Shown here piece by piece: positions 17,476 to 27,188 of a DNA stretch of 64,000 bases (position 1 is the first letter of the stretch; each line of letters begins with the position of its first letter). Location: contig CP033464.1 of assembly GCA_007833815.1 (NCBI GenBank), forward strand, positions 4,768,001-4,832,000, read 5' to 3'. Below the pieces are notes generated by a model. It was given only the letters and a program-made list of their open reading frames with translations. It had not been told where the DNA came from and searched no databases. The stretch comes from Brevibacillus laterosporus (GTDB lineage: Bacteria; Bacillota; Bacilli; Brevibacillales; Brevibacillaceae). A program made the translations under genes and the position numbers.

Positions 17476-19542
17476 TTCTTCTTCGTAATCACATTTTGTA
17501 CATACAATATTTACGCCTTGTTTTTTTCGTTTCTTTTCAACAAGCATCTCATTGCACTTCGGACATGGTCTGGCAATCGGTTTATCCCAGGACAAGAACT
17601 CACATTCTGGATAATTGGTACATCCATAGAAAATACGGTTCTTTTTACTTTTACGTTCTACCACTTCACCGTTTTCACAACTTGAACATTTCACACCAAT
17701 ATGTTTTACAATCGGCTTGGTATTTCGGCAATCTGGAAATCCGGAACAAGCTAGGAACTTTCCGAAGCGGCCTAATTTGTAAACTAGATGCTTTCCGCAT
17801 AGTTCACAAACTTCATCTGAAACCTCATCTTTCAGTTCGACTTCCTTCATTTCTTCTTCAGCCACTTTAACTCGCTCAGCAAAGCCTTGATAGAAAGAAT
17901 CCAGTATTTTTACCCAGTCTGCAATCCCATCCTCAACTTTGTCGAGCCCGCCCTCCATTCCAGATGTAAATTCTACATCTAAAATCTCTGGGAAAAACTC
18001 TTCAATCATAGTTATAACAATCTGTCCAAGTTCAGTAGGTATAAATCGCTTCTCTTCTAAAGCAACATATCCACGCTTTTGAATCGTTTCTAGGGTAGGA
18101 GCATACGTGGATGGACGACCTATTCCGTTTTCCTCCAGCGTTTTAACCAATCTTGCTTCCGTATAACGCGGTGGCGGTTGCGTAAAATGCTGTTTCGGCT
18201 CAATTGCTTGTTCAGATAGAATCTGCCCCTCTTCAATGGGAGGTAACAGCTTATCATCCTCATTGGAGCCATCATCATTGCCTTCAATGTACACCTTCAT
18301 AAAGCCTGCGAATTGTACTTTAGATCCGCTGGCACGGAACATCACACCATTGTTATCTATATCTACGCTCATTGTATCAAGCACGGCGGAAGCCATTTGG
18401 CTTGCTAAAAAGCGCTCCCAAATTAAGCGATACAATCGCATTTGATCTCGACTTAAGTGTTCCTTCATTTCATCAGGCGTACGCATGACAGACGTAGGTC
18501 GCACTGCTTCATGAGCATCCTGAGCGTTTTCTTTTTTAGGTGCTTGACGAGCTTCCTTTACAGCAAACTCTTGTCCATATTGATTAGTAATAAATTCTTT
18601 CGCCTCGTCTTGAGCTGTCTGCGATACTCGTGTAGAGTCTGTACGCATATACGTAATCAAACCGACAGTACCTTCTTTGCCTAAATCAATACCCTCATAT
18701 AATTGTTGAGCGATCATCATCGTCTTAGCGGTACGGAAATTAAGCTTGCGAGCCGCTTCCTGTTGCAAGGAACTAGTGATAAAGGCAGGAGCTGGGTGAC
18801 GCTTGCGTTCCTTCTTTTGCACTTTTACGACTCTGTATTCATCTTTCTTGATTTTTCTCAAAACCTCTTGCACATTCTCTTCTGAAGAGAGTTCTACTTT
18901 CTCGTTAGCATATCCATAAAAACGCGCTTCAAATGGCTTGCTTTTAGATTCCAACGTAGAAGTAATCGTCCAATACTCCTCAGGATTAAACTGCTGAATC
19001 TCTTTTTCTCGGTCATTAATCATTTTCACAGTTACAGATTGAACACGACCCGCACTCAAGCCCTTACGCACTTTTTTCCATAAGATGGGGCTAATATTAT
19101 AACCCACAAGACGGTCCAAAATTCTGCGAGCTTGTTGAGCGTGTACCAAATCCATATTAATGTGTCTCGGATGCTTAAAGGCATCTTTAATAGCTTCTTT
19201 CGTGATTTCATTAAAGACTACACGCAGAGGCTTTGATATATCAAGACCAAGATATGTGGCTAAATGCCAAGCAATCGCTTCCCCTTCGCGATCCGGGTCA
19301 GCTGCGAGATATACTTTAGTGGCTTTCTTAGCTGCATCTTTCAAGCCTTTTAAAATGTCACCTTTACCACGAATGGTTATGTATTTGGGTTCAAAATGGT
19401 TACCTACATCAACCCCCATTTGACTTTTTGGAAGGTCGCGCACATGGCCCATTGACGCTTTCACGACATATTTGCTGCCCAGATATTTACCTATCGTCTT
19501 TGCTTTCGCCGGGGACTCGACGATAACGAGAGTATCAGCCAT
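17464..19542 (-). CDS. topA: DNA topoisomerase I (type IA)
   Basis: 692 residues. TopA relaxes negative supercoils. TOPRIM start [20 protein letters not shown], acidic [14 protein letters not shown], and active-site Tyr in [14 protein letters not shown] (about residue 300). Three C-terminal Cys4 zinc ribbons follow: [41 protein letters not shown] and [20 protein letters not shown] regions. Length and three ribbons match Bacillus TopA. It follows dprA and precedes trmFO. Confidence 0.97.
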   Translation of the reverse strand: MADTLVIVESPAKAKTIGKYLGSKYVVKASMGHVRDLPKSQMGVDVGNHFEPKYITIRGKGDILKGLKDAAKKATKVYLAADPDREGEAIAWHLATYLGLDISKPLRVVFNEITKEAIKDAFKHPRHINMDLVHAQQARRILDRLVGYNISPILWKKVRKGLSAGRVQSVTVKMINDREKEIQQFNPEEYWTITSTLESKSKPFEARFYGYANEKVELSSEENVQEVLRKIKKDEYRVVKVQKKERKRHPAPAFITSSLQQEAARKLNFRTAKTMMIAQQLYEGIDLGKEGTVGLITYMRTDSTRVSQTAQDEAKEFITNQYGQEFAVKEARQAPKKENAQDAHEAVRPTSVMRTPDEMKEHLSRDQMRLYRLIWERFLASQMASAVLDTMSVDIDNNGVMFRASGSKVQFAGFMKVYIEGNDDGSNEDDKLLPPIEEGQILSEQAIEPKQHFTQPPPRYTEARLVKTLEENGIGRPSTYAPTLETIQKRGYVALEEKRFIPTELGQIVITMIEEFFPEILDVEFTSGMEGGLDKVEDGIADWVKILDSFYQGFAERVKVAEEEMKEVELKDEVSDEVCELCGKHLVYKLGRFGKFLACSGFPDCRNTKPIVKHIGVKCSSCENGEVVERKSKKNRIFYGCTNYPECEFLSWDKPIARPCPKCNEMLVEKKRKKQGVNIVCTKCDYEEEGDS

Positions 19543-19610
19543 TCTATTTTTCCCCCTTACTAAATGAATCTCCCCTATTATTCAATACGGGATATCCATT
19601 TGTCAAACTT

Positions 19611-20708
19611 CTAATATTTTCCTTCTGCACTTTCTCTTCTTCTATAAAATTGTCCAGCTTCTTCTTCAAGCAAGCCTTTCCCTACCAATAAAAGTAAAAT
19701 AGCATGAAAATCTTTACGCCAATCTCTAGGTATTCTGAGCATCATTTCATCTATATGAAGACTATTCTCTTGCATACATGCTAAGAGAGCTTTCTCACCT
19801 GCTGACAGTTGTATTATCTCTGTATTTATACATTTCTTTTTCAAACTAGCTTGTAGGTGATGGGGTAGTTCTTCGATGATGTCTTCTAACGAGCTTACTA
19901 GTTTTGCTCCCTCTTTCATTAAGTAATGCGTGCCTGCACTTCCTTTAGAAAAAATGGAACCAGGCACCGTAAATACCTCTCTATTTTGTTCTAAGGCACA
20001 ACGAGCAGTAATGAGCGATCCGCTTTTCGCCGCTGCCTCCACAACAAGTGTTCCCCAACAGAGTCCACTAATAATCCGATTACGTTCAGGAAAAAAACCA
20101 GTCCTTGGAGCCATTCCCTCTGAATATTCAGATAGAAGTAGTCCATGCTGTGCTATTTGGGTATATAATAACCTATTTTGGGCAGGATAAATCCGATCTA
20201 GCCCATTTCCCAGCACACCAATAGTTTCCACCTGAAGATGGAGGGCTGTCTGATGAGCAATGGTATCAATGCCTTTAGCAACTCCCGATACGATGACCAT
20301 ACCCGATTTAGCTAGACTACCTACCAACATTTTGCAAACATCACGACCATATGTAGAAGGATTTCGTGTTCCCACAACACCGATTGATATTTTCCGTAAC
20401 AATTCCAAATTACCCCGATAATATAAAAGAATGGGAGGATCAGGTATCTCACGTAAATAATCTGGGTACTCTTGATCCCAATAGGTGATGAATTGGATTC
20501 CCTTTCGTTGCCTCTCTAATTGATCCTCGTATACCTGTCTCGCAGTAATTGTAGTAAAGCTGCCCACGCCTCTCTTCCCTAGCCATTGTAGGTTATAAGG
20601 AGGCTCAAAGCTTCCCTTTTCTTCATAGATAGCCCATAATGTTTTTCTTCCAACACCACTACATCTACTCAAAGTATAAATCCAATCACGTTCCTCTAGT
20701 TCCTTCAT
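19611..20708 (-). CDS. dprA: DprA (Smf) DNA-processing protein
   Basis: 365 residues. DprA loads RecA on incoming single-stranded DNA in transformation. The Rossmann-like DNA_processg_A domain has GVVGTRNPSTYGRDVCKMLV, SGVAKGIDTIAHQTALH, GNGLDRIYPAQN and the FFPERNRIISGL motif; a C-terminal winged-helix region (HIDEMMLRIPRDWRKDFHAI) follows. It lies between sucD and topA as smf does in B. subtilis. GAGGG stands 7 nt before ATG, inside a palindrome described separately. Confidence 0.95.
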   Translation of the reverse strand: MKELEERDWIYTLSRCSGVGRKTLWAIYEEKGSFEPPYNLQWLGKRGVGSFTTITARQVYEDQLERQRKGIQFITYWDQEYPDYLREIPDPPILLYYRGNLELLRKISIGVVGTRNPSTYGRDVCKMLVGSLAKSGMVIVSGVAKGIDTIAHQTALHLQVETIGVLGNGLDRIYPAQNRLLYTQIAQHGLLLSEYSEGMAPRTGFFPERNRIISGLCWGTLVVEAAAKSGSLITARCALEQNREVFTVPGSIFSKGSAGTHYLMKEGAKLVSSLEDIIEELPHHLQASLKKKCINTEIIQLSAGEKALLACMQENSLHIDEMMLRIPRDWRKDFHAILLLLVGKGLLEEEAGQFYRRRESAEGKY

Positions 20709-20715
20709 CTACCTT

Positions 20716-20754
20716 CCCTCTTTCTTTTTCTTCATTATAAAAAGAGAAAGAGGG
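20716..20754. promoter_or_regulatory. Palindrome around a TATAAT upstream of dprA
   Basis: CCCTCTTTC (20716-20724) pairs with GAAAGAGGG (20746-20754), extended by TTTTT/AAAAA arms. A minus-strand TATAAT (20734-20739) sits between the arms, and the lower arm contains the dprA ribosome site. No good -35 is present 17 bp upstream. It could be an operator over a dprA promoter or an RNA hairpin hiding the ribosome site. Confidence 0.45.
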
Positions 20755-20763
20755 ATGGCACAA

Positions 20764-20846
20764 AAAATAAAAACAAAAAGCCAAGCAAACTCGAACTTAT
20801 CTCCATTGTAACGTTCTTGGAGTAGTTTGTAGCTTGTTGACTTTTT
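20764..20846 (-). terminator. Terminator after sucD
   Basis: A long imperfect hairpin (20776-20846; AAAAAG-AAGC-AAACT arms against AGTTT-GCTT-CTTTTT) is followed on the minus strand by GGCTTTTTG and more T-rich sequence. It lies 9 bp after the sucD stop and should separate sucCD from dprA. Confidence 0.6.
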
Positions 20847-20854
20847 GCAAGTAA

Positions 20855-21757
20855 TTATCTACTCATTATTTTGTCTAGCATTCCTTTTTCTGTCAGGAAT
20901 TCTACTAATGTTTCTCCAATAACAGCAGGCGTTTTAGCAACACGTACGCCACATTCTTCTAGTTTAGCAATTTTCTCAGCGGCTGTTCCCTTACCACCTG
21001 AGATAATCGCACCCGCATGACCCATACGTTTACCTGGAGGAGCTGTTTGACCACCAATGAATCCTACTACCGGCTTTTTCATATTAGCCGCAATCCATTC
21101 AGCCGCTTCCTCTTCTGCTGTACCGCCGATTTCCCCAATCATAATAACTGCTTCTGTATCAGGGTCTTCATTAAATAATTTCAATACATCGATAAAGTTG
21201 GTTCCGTTAACTGGATCGCCACCAATACCAACCGCTGTGGATTGACCCATACCGCGTGTTGTTGTTTGGTGTACTGCTTCATAGGTCAACGTACCAGAGC
21301 GGGACACGATACCCACTTTACCTGGTGTATGAATGTAACCTGGCATAATTCCAATTTTACATTCACCTGGAGTAATTACCCCTGGGCAGTTTGGACCAAT
21401 TAAACGAGTCTTTTTGCCTTCCATGTAACGTTTCACTTTAACCATATCAAGAACAGGAATACCTTCCGTGATGCAAATAACCAAATCAAGATTGGCATCT
21501 ACGGCTTCCATGATGGCATCTGCTGCACCTGCTGGCGGTACATAAATCACAGAGACGGTTGCACCCGTTTTTTCTACAGCTTCTATAACAGTATCAAAAA
21601 TAGGAATCCCATCTACTTCTTGTCCGCCTTTTCCTGCGCGTACGCCGCCTACCATCTGTGTACCGTATTCAACTGCACCGCGGGTATGGAACAAAGCTGT
21701 AGAGCCTGTAATCCCTTGTGTAATCACTTTGGTATTTTTATTAATTAAAATACTCAT
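20855..21757 (-). CDS. sucD: Succinyl-CoA ligase (ADP-forming) alpha subunit
   Basis: 300 residues. With SucC it converts succinyl-CoA to succinate with ATP synthesis in the TCA cycle. It shows the CoA-binding [21 protein letters not shown], and the phospho-histidine region [19 protein letters not shown] (active His in GHAGAI). [20 protein letters not shown] is also a family motif. It follows sucC with 54 bp between them. Confidence 0.97.
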   Translation of the reverse strand: MSILINKNTKVITQGITGSTALFHTRGAVEYGTQMVGGVRAGKGGQEVDGIPIFDTVIEAVEKTGATVSVIYVPPAGAADAIMEAVDANLDLVICITEGIPVLDMVKVKRYMEGKKTRLIGPNCPGVITPGECKIGIMPGYIHTPGKVGIVSRSGTLTYEAVHQTTTRGMGQSTAVGIGGDPVNGTNFIDVLKLFNEDPDTEAVIMIGEIGGTAEEEAAEWIAANMKKPVVGFIGGQTAPPGKRMGHAGAIISGGKGTAAEKIAKLEECGVRVAKTPAVIGETLVEFLTEKGMLDKIMSR

Positions 21758-21811
21758 CGCGTATGTTTCCCACCTTTTTATCGTCTTCTTGCTTCTGTAA
21801 CGGACAACATC

Positions 21812-22972
21812 CTACTTTACGAGAGCAACGATTTTCTCGGCCCCATCAGCCATGGAATCAGCTGCAACGATATCTAATCCTGAATCTTTCAGAATTTGTT
21901 TACCAAGGTCAACGTTTGTACCTTCCAGACGAACAACTAGAGGCTTGTCCAAACTTACTTGTTTCGCTGCTGCTACTACACCGCTCGCGATAATGTCGCA
22001 TTTCATAATACCACCAAAGATATTGATGAAAATACCTTTTACCTTAGGATCTGACAGAATGATTTTGAAAGCTTCTGTTACTTTCTCTTCTGTCGCACCG
22101 CCCCCAACATCTAGGAAGTTCGCCGGGTCTCCCCCATAGAATTTGATAATATCCATAGTTGCCATCGCTAGACCTGCACCATTTACCATGCAACCGATGT
22201 TACCGTCTAGGGCAATGTAGGATAGATCATATTTAGAAGCTTGAATCTCTTTTTCGTCTTCTTCTTCTAAGTCACGTAATTCCAATACATCAGAATGACG
22301 ATAGAGGGCATTGCTATCAAAGTTTAATTTAGCATCCAAAGCCATCACCTCGCCGTCGCCAGTGACAACAAGCGGATTGATCTCAGCAATGGAACAATCT
22401 TTATCAACGAATGCTTGATATAAGCTCATCATGAAACCAGCAGCTTTATTTACTAACTCAGCAGGAATATTGATCGCAAAAGCCAAGCGGCGAGCCTGGA
22501 ATGGTAGTAAACCTGTAACAGGATCAACCACTTCTTTAAAGATCTTCTCAGGTGATTTAGCTGCTACCTCTTCGATCTCAGTACCACCCTCTTCTGATGC
22601 CATCAGGACAACACGGTTGGTGGCACGATCAACTACAACCCCTACATAATATTCTTTCTTAATGTCACAGCCTTGTTCAATTAGTAAGCGCTTTACTTCT
22701 TTGCCTTCTGGACCTGTTTGGTGAGTAACAAGCACTTTACCAAGAATTTCGTTCGCGTATGTACGGACTTCATCTAGGTTCTTAGCGACTTTAACCCCAC
22801 CAGCTTTTCCGCGACCACCAGCATGGATTTGGGCTTTTACCACTACGACCTGGGTGCCAAGCTCTTCTGCTGCTTTCACAGCTTCATCTACGGAAAAAGC
22901 TACTCGACCTTCCGGTACCTTTACTCCGTATTGTTTTAGTATCTGTTTTCCTTGATACTCATGAATGTTCAT
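21812..22972 (-). CDS. sucC: Succinyl-CoA ligase (ADP-forming) beta subunit
   Basis: 386 residues from the ATG at 22972, which has GGAGG 7 nt upstream and gives the standard [17 protein letters not shown] start; the open frame extends 34 codons farther but without support. The ATP-grasp domain has [18 protein letters not shown] and the C-terminal CoA-ligase domain has [20 protein letters not shown]. It forms the nucleotide-binding half of the enzyme. No clear promoter was found in the 198 bp before it. Confidence 0.97.
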   Translation of the reverse strand: MNIHEYQGKQILKQYGVKVPEGRVAFSVDEAVKAAEELGTQVVVVKAQIHAGGRGKAGGVKVAKNLDEVRTYANEILGKVLVTHQTGPEGKEVKRLLIEQGCDIKKEYYVGVVVDRATNRVVLMASEEGGTEIEEVAAKSPEKIFKEVVDPVTGLLPFQARRLAFAINIPAELVNKAAGFMMSLYQAFVDKDCSIAEINPLVVTGDGEVMALDAKLNFDSNALYRHSDVLELRDLEEEDEKEIQASKYDLSYIALDGNIGCMVNGAGLAMATMDIIKFYGGDPANFLDVGGGATEEKVTEAFKIILSDPKVKGIFINIFGGIMKCDIIASGVVAAAKQVSLDKPLVVRLEGTNVDLGKQILKDSGLDIVAADSMADGAEKIVALVK

Positions 22973-23170
22973 TCTGCAACCTCCTATGGCAGTTTGAATC
23001 AATAATGGTGAGCAAAAGTATGATTTCTTGCTAGACCAAGCAAAAACCAGCCCCAAAAAGCTCTGGTCGGACAAAAAGTGTCAATGTTATGACATAATTA
23101 TTTTACGATAAGATTTGGAAAAAGTCACTTACTTAATAGTACGTCATCATTTATAGACTGAGTAAATTAT

Positions 23171-24238
23171 TTAGTCTTTGATTGTAAATAGAATAGATTC
23201 AATATTAGTTTGTAGATTAGGCCAATAGTATTGCTTACCTTGATAGAGAACATAATTTCCTTCTACCTTCATTTGATACTGTAATTGATCTACATAAAAG
23301 GTCAGGTTCAATGGAAATGTCGACTTCCCTTGATGTTGAATCGTAGCGTTAGAATGTTGTGTACGTGTAAGCACACGAATCACTTGATGTATTTTCCCTT
23401 GTTGTATGAGGTTTTGTTTCATGAGGTGTGCTTCGTTTTTACTGGTTTGTTGTCCGTCACTTACAGCATTTAATCGTGTTGCTTCATATAACTCTTCCCA
23501 TCCTGTGGTTTTTGGCCTTTCTGGTAACAAATTAGTTACCAGTTTATACAAGGCGGAACTTGTTTGATAATAAATGACTTCTCGCCCAATCACGCAGCGT
23601 AATAAAGTTGGTTGAAGCTGTTCCAAATGAAGCCCACTCTGTCCCTGTGTATAGCTCACTTGATAAGAAGGATAGAGGGGGTACGCATGAACAGATTGAT
23701 CTAACATTTTACTTTCTGATATCAAACGTCTAGCCTCTTGTGCCGTTGTACCCCGCACTGTTACAGTATTTGCCTGTGACAAGTCAACCGCTTTAAATTC
23801 TAACCCACCTAGGTCCTGAGCACTTATCACAGCTTGCCCAAGTTGCTTACGAGCTGTTTGATAGAAAACGCTTGCATTATCGCCTCGATAGGTATTATTT
23901 GCATAGGTGAAACCATGTTCACCTACCTCCATAACCAACGGAGCTTCCTTTTGTCTATAGGCGATTAGTCTGAATTTAATTTCCTGATCCACCAGTGCAT
24001 CCTTTGACATTACCAATGATAAGCGACGATCTGTAAAATTCTTTTCAAAATCTTCCATAGGTAGTGGTATTTCTTGTCCATTCGTAGTGAGGACAGAAAC
24101 ACTTTCCAGTGCCTGAAACACCTGCGAAAGGTCTACTTTTTCTTCTGATCCATAACTGCTTGATTGCGTGGAACAACCAGCAACGACGAAACAAGTCCAT
24201 ATAACGGACATCAAGCAAACATGCCAGCTTTTTTTCAC
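23171..24238 (-). CDS. Putative secreted lipoprotein of unknown function
   Basis: 355 residues. The N-terminus is a lipoprotein signal peptide: two Lys, a hydrophobic core, and a VAGC lipobox giving Cys22 as the lipidated residue. The mature part has no domain I recognise. It is mixed alpha/beta in appearance with several Tyr/Gln-rich strands near the C-terminus (FYVDQLQYQMKVEGNYVLYQ). It lies 38 bp after the AlbA_2 gene, so the two are probably cotranscribed. It interrupts the usual path to sucC. Function unknown. Confidence 0.75.
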   Translation of the reverse strand: MKKSWHVCLMSVIWTCFVVAGCSTQSSSYGSEEKVDLSQVFQALESVSVLTTNGQEIPLPMEDFEKNFTDRRLSLVMSKDALVDQEIKFRLIAYRQKEAPLVMEVGEHGFTYANNTYRGDNASVFYQTARKQLGQAVISAQDLGGLEFKAVDLSQANTVTVRGTTAQEARRLISESKMLDQSVHAYPLYPSYQVSYTQGQSGLHLEQLQPTLLRCVIGREVIYYQTSSALYKLVTNLLPERPKTTGWEELYEATRLNAVSDGQQTSKNEAHLMKQNLIQQGKIHQVIRVLTRTQHSNATIQHQGKSTFPLNLTFYVDQLQYQMKVEGNYVLYQGKQYYWPNLQTNIESILFTIKD

Positions 24239-24276
24239 GCATGTCCCCTCCTGATCTTGCTTCTTTGGCTGTAAGC

Positions 24277-25170
24277 CTACAGTAGTCCCAGACGACGGCT
24301 AATATCGCTCCCCAATTTTCGTTTTACGTAAATTTCTCCAATTTGATGGGGATCTCTCACAATAAAAGAGCGATTGTTCGTTCGAATCGAGACATATTTT
24401 TCATTATTTTTATCAAGTCCGCACATCAATTCAGTCCCAACTTCCACAAATATACTAACTACAAACTTCCCCTCTACTTCCCGTAAGGATATCTTTGGAA
24501 ATGGATGCAGAATCGGCGTGGTCTTATCTTGAATATACTGAGTGATGGCAAGTAAATACTTATCGGGATCACCGTAATGAGCAAGTTCATCATTCACGCC
24601 CACAATTTTTGAATCATCGCTAATACCTAAAAATAAATTACCATTATTACTATTAGAAAAGGCAACAATCGCTTTGACGATCGCTTGCTTTGAATTCAAG
24701 AAGTCCTGCTTAAATTCAATCATATCGTTCTCACCCAGCTTAGTAGCTATAACAGGGTCATCCAGTCTGCCGAGATGGCGAAAGCGACTTAATGCCCCTA
24801 ATCGATACACATAATCTTCAAACAGATCAGCTGGTAATGAGATATCTTCAATGACAGCATCCATCTTCTGCCATAACTGATAGGTTTCTTTAGAAAAACA
24901 TATATCAAAGAGTACTGTGCTCCCTAACGACTTCATGTTCATCCCAACTGCAACACTGTTACGGTAAGCTGTCTGATAAGTACCCACTCCCCTTACCTGC
25001 ATGACCCCTTTTTCAATAAGGAAGTCAAAATACACACGAGGTAAAACAAGTAAGCGTTTCAGCAGCACTGGATGTTTAGAAGGAAGTCGATCATGGAAAA
25101 AATCAAATAAAATCTCGCTCTCAGAGACACGATGGATCTCTGCAAGAAAAGTACATAAGGATTTCATCAT
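24277..25170 (-). CDS. AlbA_2 / Schlafen-domain protein
   Basis: 297 residues. Residues about 147-272 form an AlbA_2 (Schlafen) domain: ENDMIEFKQDF, then KAIVAFSNSNNGNLFLGISD, then a strand ending VEVGTE. The usual N-(T/S)-xGG is SNNGN here. The first 145 residues match no domain I know. AlbA_2 proteins bind nucleic acid; some cleave tRNA or rRNA in defence, others are regulators, and I cannot tell which applies. It starts ATGATG after a weak GGGTGA, about 30 bp from an IS200/IS605-like element. Confidence 0.75.
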   Translation of the reverse strand: MMKSLCTFLAEIHRVSESEILFDFFHDRLPSKHPVLLKRLLVLPRVYFDFLIEKGVMQVRGVGTYQTAYRNSVAVGMNMKSLGSTVLFDICFSKETYQLWQKMDAVIEDISLPADLFEDYVYRLGALSRFRHLGRLDDPVIATKLGENDMIEFKQDFLNSKQAIVKAIVAFSNSNNGNLFLGISDDSKIVGVNDELAHYGDPDKYLLAITQYIQDKTTPILHPFPKISLREVEGKFVVSIFVEVGTELMCGLDKNNEKYVSIRTNNRSFIVRDPHQIGEIYVKRKLGSDISRRLGLL

Positions 25171-25199
25171 TCACCCTGTTACCTTTCCACTGGTTTTAT

Positions 25200-25571
25200 G
25201 AATTAGCCGAGAACACTCGTGATTTTACTCATGAGATGAATCGGCTTCGGACAAAGCGTGTCTTCTGACACGTTACTTGTCCGACTACTTCTTTGAATAA
25301 CTAACAAGAACAGGTATACTAATCTTGTACAGATTGCTCATTGAAAACGGAATGTATGGGGTTGCCATAAGGAATGCTTTGTGGCGTAAAACATTCAAGC
25401 ACCTTCGTCCTCTCTGACCGAAAAGCGAAAACCAAGCAGTAGGTCAGAGAGAAGAGTCCAACGTACACTTTTTTTCAATAACCGTAGGGACTACGGGGAT
25501 AGCCTGCTAATTCTCACTTCGTTGGATGTGATAGCGCAGGAATCTCGTAGCTTTAGCCATGAGAGGTTCAA
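25200..25571 (+). mobile_element. IS200/IS605-like non-autonomous element (PATE/MITE) without tnpA or tnpB
   Basis: About 372 bp. The left end begins after TTTAT (25195-25199) with a two-tier palindrome: AGCCGA (25205-25210) with TCGGCT (25241-25246) around CTCGTGA (25216) with TCATGAG (25229). The right end has the IS605-type hairpin CTCGTAGCTTTAGCCATGAG (25545-25564) followed by AGGTTCAAG. The 20-nt left and right hairpins agree at 15 positions, as the subterminal hairpins of IS200/IS605 elements do. No transposase or TnpB fragment is readable inside. Exact ends are inferred. Confidence 0.65.
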
Positions 25572-25590
25572 GAAGATGTTTTATCCAAGC
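25400..25590 (+). ncRNA. Omega-RNA-like (reRNA) structured right end with a downstream guide-like segment
   Basis: Compact series of helices: CTCTCTGACC (25410-25419) with GGTCAGAGAG (25442-25451), perfect; CCAACG (25458) with CGTTGG (25520); CCGTAG (25482) with CTACGG (25491); CCTGC (25503) with GCAGG (25536); then the terminal hairpin at 25545-25564. This order, ending at the element boundary, is what TnpB-associated omega RNA looks like; the flanking bases after 25571 (GAAGATGTTTTATCC) would be the guide. No tnpB is present, so a TnpB elsewhere would be needed. Expression is not shown by sequence. Confidence 0.55.
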
Positions 25591-25800
25591 TTCCAAGCTT
25601 TGCCCCAATCTTTTTGGCTAATGATTACTTTTTCCTGTTATCAGACTCTTACTCCTACATGTCTTATTCCTTTTTAGTCTATGTGACATGTACTCATTTC
25701 AATTGATATATTTTTCTTATCATACTAAAGTAATATTACAAAACAAAGACAAAAACTTCTCTTTTTCAAATTTATCCATTTGTTCTTACTGATCTCCTTA
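25591..25800. other. AT-rich intergenic spacer
   Basis: About 210 bp between the IS605-like element and a minus-strand terminator. I see no gene, tRNA or clear promoter. Short CAAGCTT and CAAGCTTTG repeats occur at 25587-25600, probably by chance. Confidence 0.35.
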
Positions 25801-25802
25801 AC

Positions 25803-25830
25803 AAAAAAAGCGACCCATAATGGTTCGCTT
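25803..25830 (-). terminator. Terminator-like hairpin, minus strand
   Basis: AAGCGA-CCA and TGG-TCGCTT arms (25808-25830) with seven Ts following on the minus strand. It is a second terminator downstream of the propeller gene, 170 bp past its stop. Confidence 0.6.
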
Positions 25831-25940
25831 TGCTAAACGAATGTAATTAAAAATAATATTTCAATATCTATAGCATAACTCACTGTTGCATTGTTACAGT
25901 TATTCAGAAGAGCATAATCGTTATCGAAGTTTTGACGAAC

Positions 25941-25975
25941 AAAAAAAGAATCGCCTTTGTTGATAAGACGATTCT
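25941..25975 (-). terminator. Terminator after the propeller gene
   Basis: AGAATCG (25947-25953) and CGATTCT (25969-25975) arms, with a minus-strand T-run at 25941-25947. It ends transcription of the gene that stops at 26001. Confidence 0.7.
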
Positions 25976-26000
25976 CAATTTCTAGCCTATTTTCGTAATT

Positions 26001-27188
26001 TTACTTACCAACTGCTGTCACACGTCCATTTTGAGATACAAGATAAATAGTACCGTCCGCGCCTATAGCAGGTGATGAGACTGTATTATCTTTCATGCTA
26101 TATTCCCAGATACGATTTCCTTTTTGGTCAAGTGCGCGCAACATACCGTTTCCTGTTACCATGTAAATAACACCATTGGCACCAATGATCGGAGCTGAAT
26201 CGATTTGATGTCCACCATTGAAGGTCCATTTTTGTTTTCCGTTTTTAGAATCTAAAGCAAAAAACATACCACTATCCGTTCCAACATAAAGCGTTCCGTT
26301 TGCATCAATCGCTGGTGACGAGGTTACTTTTTTTCCAACAGAAATGGACCATTTTACTTTTCCATTTGATCCAACGGCATAGATTGTTCCAGCTTCTGTA
26401 CCTAGATACAGAGTACCATCATTCCCGATCACTGGGGATTGTTTCATCGGAGCATCCATTGTCAGCGTCCATTTCGTTTTTCCTGATGCCGCTTGGACAG
26501 CAAACAATTTACCGTCGGAGCTTCCTACATATACCATTTGATCTTTGGAGATGATTGGTGCTGTAGTTACTGGTGCTGTAGCACTAAATGTCCATTTTTC
26601 TGATCCATTTTCGTTAAATGCTTGTAATTTACCATCGCCAGTTCCTACATAGATCGTTCCATCTGAGCCAAGTGCTGGTGACGTTGTTACTTCACCGACT
26701 GTACGTTTCTCCCACTTTTTCACGCCACTTGGATAAACAGCAAACAATGTATGTTCAGATGACCCTGTATAAATCGTTCCGCCTTTACCAATTACAGTGC
26801 TAGACAAATTGCCCTTTAACTGAGTTTTCCAGTTAATACGACCATTTTGGTAAGCATACAATTCTCCCCCATTTGAGGCTACATATACTGTACCATTACC
26901 AGTAACTACAGGAGAGGCAGTAATAGATTTTCCTGATGTAATAGACCATTTTTCTACTGGATTAGGAACCACATTATAACGTGATTGGCGCGTCCAGTTA
27001 TATGTAGAAGGTTGTGCTGATTGATAATCATAGGTTCCAGCTTGATAACCAGTTCCTTGAGTAAAAGCTGTATTTGTTTGAACTGGCTTTACTGCAACAG
27101 TCTTAGCCAAAATAACCTGTGGTACTACCACTGTCGATAAAATCATGGTTCCTGCTACTAACAGTTGTATTCCGCTCTTCTTTTTCAT
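26001..27188 (-). CDS. Secreted PQQ-like eight-blade beta-propeller repeat protein
   Basis: 395 residues from the ATG at 27188, which gives a Sec signal peptide (MKKKSGIQLLVAGTMILSTV and on to an ALAK-like cleavage region); an upstream in-frame extension of 49 codons has no ribosome site. From about residue 90 there are eight repeats of about 40 residues with the pattern SSPAIGxDGTIYVGTxDGKLxAxxxxGxxKW, one propeller blade each. PQQ-like propellers in BamB and serine/threonine kinases bind proteins or sugars; no enzyme active site is visible. It is a single-gene unit with its own terminator. Role unknown; exported location is inferred. Confidence 0.85.
   Translation of the reverse strand: MKKKSGIQLLVAGTMILSTVVVPQVILAKTVAVKPVQTNTAFTQGTGYQAGTYDYQSAQPSTYNWTRQSRYNVVPNPVEKWSITSGKSITASPVVTGNGTVYVASNGGELYAYQNGRINWKTQLKGNLSSTVIGKGGTIYTGSSEHTLFAVYPSGVKKWEKRTVGEVTTSPALGSDGTIYVGTGDGKLQAFNENGSEKWTFSATAPVTTAPIISKDQMVYVGSSDGKLFAVQAASGKTKWTLTMDAPMKQSPVIGNDGTLYLGTEAGTIYAVGSNGKVKWSISVGKKVTSSPAIDANGTLYVGTDSGMFFALDSKNGKQKWTFNGGHQIDSAPIIGANGVIYMVTGNGMLRALDQKGNRIWEYSMKDNTVSSPAIGADGTIYLVSQNGRVTAVGK

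Noticed and set aside
25350-25414. TnpB C-terminal fragment inside the IS605-like element
   Set aside because: The longest frame reads ENGMYGVAIRNALWRKTFKH and then stops; this does not resemble the TnpB C-terminus or zinc finger.
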